Origin: an uncultured Treponema sp.
GTDB taxonomy: Bacteria > Spirochaetota > Spirochaetia > Treponematales > Treponemataceae
NCBI GenBank assembly: GCA_937902445.1
Contig: CALELJ010000204.1
Span: 1-14,928 of the forward strand
Reading direction: 5' to 3'
Length of the DNA: 14,928 nucleotides
The translations under genes and the position numbers were made by a program. Positions 12,936-14,928 of this stretch are shown piece by piece; positions within the stretch are counted from its first letter, which is position 1; every line of letters begins with the position of its first letter. The notes under the pieces were generated by a model. It was given only the letters and a program-made list of their open reading frames with translations. It was not told the DNA's origin and ran no database searches.

Positions 12936-14000
12936 ATGAGTAAAACTTTATCTGCCATCGATTTTTTCTGCGGTGGAGGCGGAATGACTTGTGGTCTCAG
13001 ACAAGCTGGCATTAATGTTATTGCTGGTGTAGATTTTGATTCTGCCGCTAAGGAAACATACGAATATAATAATAAAGGTTCTGTTTTTGTAAATGCAGAT
13101 ATAACAAAGTTAGATTCTGAATATTTTGAAAAAGAATTCAATGTAAAAAAATATGATGACAACATGATTTTTGTTGGATGCAGCCCTTGCCAATTTTATA
13201 GCATCATAAGATCATCAAAGGAAAAATCAAAAAAAACAAAAGATTTATTATTGCAGTTCGAGCGTTTTGTTGATTATTACAGGCCTGGATATGTTTTAGT
13301 TGAAAATGTACCTGGAATAATGACGAACAAAGATTCTGTTTTACCTAAATTTTTAGCGTTCTTAACAGAATTGGGGTATGGAACACCTAATTCAGATAAG
13401 TGCAAGTATGATGTCGTGAATATGAAAAATTACGGCATCCCACAGAATCGAAAAAGATTTTCTTTAATTGCTACTCGATTAGACAAAGTTGTGAGTTTAC
13501 CTAAAAAGGAAAATGTTCTTCATACGGTAAGAGAAGCTATAGGAAATGTTGACGAATTTCCTGTTATTCCTGCTGGATATCAGGATGTAGATTCTGTAAG
13601 ATTCCATTCTTCAAGATCACTAAGCGAAATTAATCTAAAACGATTGCAACATACAAGTCACAATGGTGGAACAAGACTGGAATGGAAAGATAATCCAAAG
13701 CTTCAGTTAAACTGTTACAAAGGTAAAGATAACATTTTTAGAGATGTTTTTGGAAGACTTCAATGGGATAAACCATCTTCTACCATTACAACAAAATTTT
13801 TGAGTATTTCAAATGGTAGATTCGGTCACCCAGAGCAAGACAGAGGTATTTCTGTTCGTGAAGGTGCTGTTTTACAATCATTCCCTAGGGATTACTGTTT
13901 TAAAACAAACAGCATAACAGTTGCTTCAAGATTAATAGGAAATGCAGTTCCACCTGAATATGGGAAAAGATTAGGAAGATTGATTCTTGAATTGAATTAG
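12936..14000 (+). CDS. DNA C5-cytosine methyltransferase
   Basis: The enzyme transfers a methyl group from S-adenosylmethionine to C5 of cytosine in a specific DNA sequence. The protein has 354 residues with the motif set in normal order: motif I AIDFFCGGGGMTCGL (7-21), motif IV GCSPCQ with catalytic C85, motif VI VENVPG (122-127), motif VIII QNRKRFSLIA (170-179), a target-recognition region at about 195-285, motif IX region ISVREGAVLQSFP and motif X GNAVPP near the C-terminus. The FYS after PCQ and the GGGGMT in motif I are slightly atypical. GGAGG lies 11 bases upstream. It is followed after 15 bases by a GHKL ATPase gene, indicating a defence operon rather than a lone methylase. The recognition sequence cannot be deduced. 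Confidence 0.94.
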   Translation: MSKTLSAIDFFCGGGGMTCGLRQAGINVIAGVDFDSAAKETYEYNNKGSVFVNADITKLDSEYFEKEFNVKKYDDNMIFVGCSPCQFYSIIRSSKEKSKKTKDLLLQFERFVDYYRPGYVLVENVPGIMTNKDSVLPKFLAFLTELGYGTPNSDKCKYDVVNMKNYGIPQNRKRFSLIATRLDKVVSLPKKENVLHTVREAIGNVDEFPVIPAGYQDVDSVRFHSSRSLSEINLKRLQHTSHNGGTRLEWKDNPKLQLNCYKGKDNIFRDVFGRLQWDKPSSTITTKFLSISNGRFGHPEQDRGISVREGAVLQSFPRDYCFKTNSITVASRLIGNAVPPEYGKRLGRLILELN

Positions 14001-14015
14001 CAAGGAGCATTTTTT

Positions 14016-14928
14016 ATGGCAAATGATGAATTAGAAATGAAATTTAATCCGAATACAATTAGTCATCTTGGTATTCAAATGTACTCAACATTACCACCTG
14101 TTTTGGCTGAGCTTGTTTCCAATTCATATGATGCAGATGCACATGAAGTTATCCTTGAATTAAATGATTTGGATATAAATAACAAGACAATTTCAATATC
14201 CGATGATGGTCATGGAATGACATTTTCTGAAATTAATAATTGTTTTTTATTAATTGGTCGTAATCGTCGTGGAACTGATTTAAAAAATCAAAAGTCTCGT
14301 TCTGGAAAAAGATTTGTTATAGGAAAGAAAGGCATAGGTAAACTAGCATTTTTTGGTATTGCTCAAACAATAACGATAGCTACAGTATCTGAAGGTCTTA
14401 AGAACACCTTTAAAATGGATTGGAATGAATTGCAAAAATGTACAGAAATATATCGACCTGAGATTATAGAAAAAAATGTTAAATGTAAATCTTCAAATGG
14501 AACAAGTATTACTTTGTCGAATATAAAGAGAAAAAGTAGTTTTACCCCAGATGAGATTGCAGTTTGTTTAGCAAAAACTTTTTCAATTTTCGATCCTTCT
14601 GATTTTAAAGTTATTGTTAAATATAATGATGCAAATGACTTCATAATTGATAACAAATTAAAATTCAACGGATTAGAAGAATATAAATCTTGGGTTTTTC
14701 CATTGCAAAATGATAAATATGATTATTCTTTAAAAGGGGAAATTAAAGGGAAAATAATCGCCAGCAAAAAGACTGTCCCTGAGAAGATGAGGGGCATTGC
14801 TCTTTTTTCAAGAGGAAAACTTGTTAATGAACATTCTTTTTTTGATGTTACTGCTACAAGTTTTGGATATTCATATATTACTGGTTGGCTTGATATAGAT
14901 TTTATTGATGAATGGATTCCGGATGTAA
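14016..14928 (+). CDS. GHKL-family ATPase (MORC/Hsp90-like), C-terminus beyond window
   Basis: A 304-codon open frame runs off the right edge. The GHKL ATP-binding motifs are clear: N-box AELVSNSYDADA (31-42, with E32 and N36), DDGHGM (63-68, DxGxG), and the lid GRNRRG (81-86) to VIGKKGIGKLAFFG (101-114). The later part (about 200-300) fits the transducer-like domain that follows in MutL, MORC and Hsp90 relatives. AAGGAG (14002-14007) lies 8 bases before the ATG. Prokaryotic MORC-type ATPases are known to sit beside C5 methyltransferases, Vsr and nucleases in restriction-like operons, and this gene directly follows such a methyltransferase. Which subfamily it belongs to needs the missing C-terminus. 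Confidence 0.87.
   Translation, partial: MANDELEMKFNPNTISHLGIQMYSTLPPVLAELVSNSYDADAHEVILELNDLDINNKTISISDDGHGMTFSEINNCFLLIGRNRRGTDLKNQKSRSGKRFVIGKKGIGKLAFFGIAQTITIATVSEGLKNTFKMDWNELQKCTEIYRPEIIEKNVKCKSSNGTSITLSNIKRKSSFTPDEIAVCLAKTFSIFDPSDFKVIVKYNDANDFIIDNKLKFNGLEEYKSWVFPLQNDKYDYSLKGEIKGKIIASKKTVPEKMRGIALFSRGKLVNEHSFFDVTATSFGYSYITGWLDIDFIDEWIPDV

Overview
This window most likely comes from a diderm, moderately low-GC host-associated bacterium, best guess a Treponema-like spirochaete. The reasons are an unusual circularly permuted PstS, a non-lipoprotein periplasmic PstS next to a small beta-barrel outer-membrane protein, and the general look of the proteins. The genus is inferred from overall protein character and was not tested.

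Positions 1-8970 form a phosphate-starvation (Pho) locus. A PhoB-type response regulator, cut by the left edge, is read leftward. Divergent from it is a tightly packed operon, pstS-pstC-pstA-pstB-phoU, followed by a YibE/F-family membrane protein, with several ATGA overlaps. A second transcription unit holds a beta-barrel outer-membrane protein and a secreted alkaline phosphatase, and closes with a rho-independent terminator. Both units start with the same control module: four 7-bp TTNACA-like direct repeats spaced exactly 11 bp apart, then 8 bp, then TAGATT as the -10 box. The picture is one regulon: the outer-membrane protein admits substrate, the phosphatase releases phosphate in the periplasm, PstS captures it, PstCAB imports it, and PhoU and PhoB relay phosphate status.

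Positions 9065-9922 are housekeeping genes: the ribosome-rescue hydrolase ArfB, with an apparently leaderless promoter, and a convergent Nudix hydrolase.

Positions 9956-14928 look like an accessory defence island, clearly AT-richer from about 10430 on. It holds a Vsr mismatch endonuclease, a lone protein with class III nucleotide-cyclase-like motifs, a HicA/HicB toxin-antitoxin pair on the minus strand, a 36-codon remnant of one C5-cytosine methyltransferase, a complete second C5-cytosine methyltransferase, and the start of a GHKL (MORC-like) ATPase that runs off the right edge. Methyltransferase, Vsr and GHKL ATPase together suggest a restriction/defence operon of the prokaryotic MORC type continuing beyond the window. 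A symmetric inverted repeat carries back-to-back promoter elements between hicA and the methyltransferase side.

The most notable items are the permuted PstS, the GC-rich in-frame insertion at the start of pstA, the duplicated PHO box/-10 module, the orphan cyclase-like protein and the methyltransferase remnant. No tRNA, rRNA, CRISPR array or insertion sequence was recognised, and there is no gene-free stretch longer than 300 bases.
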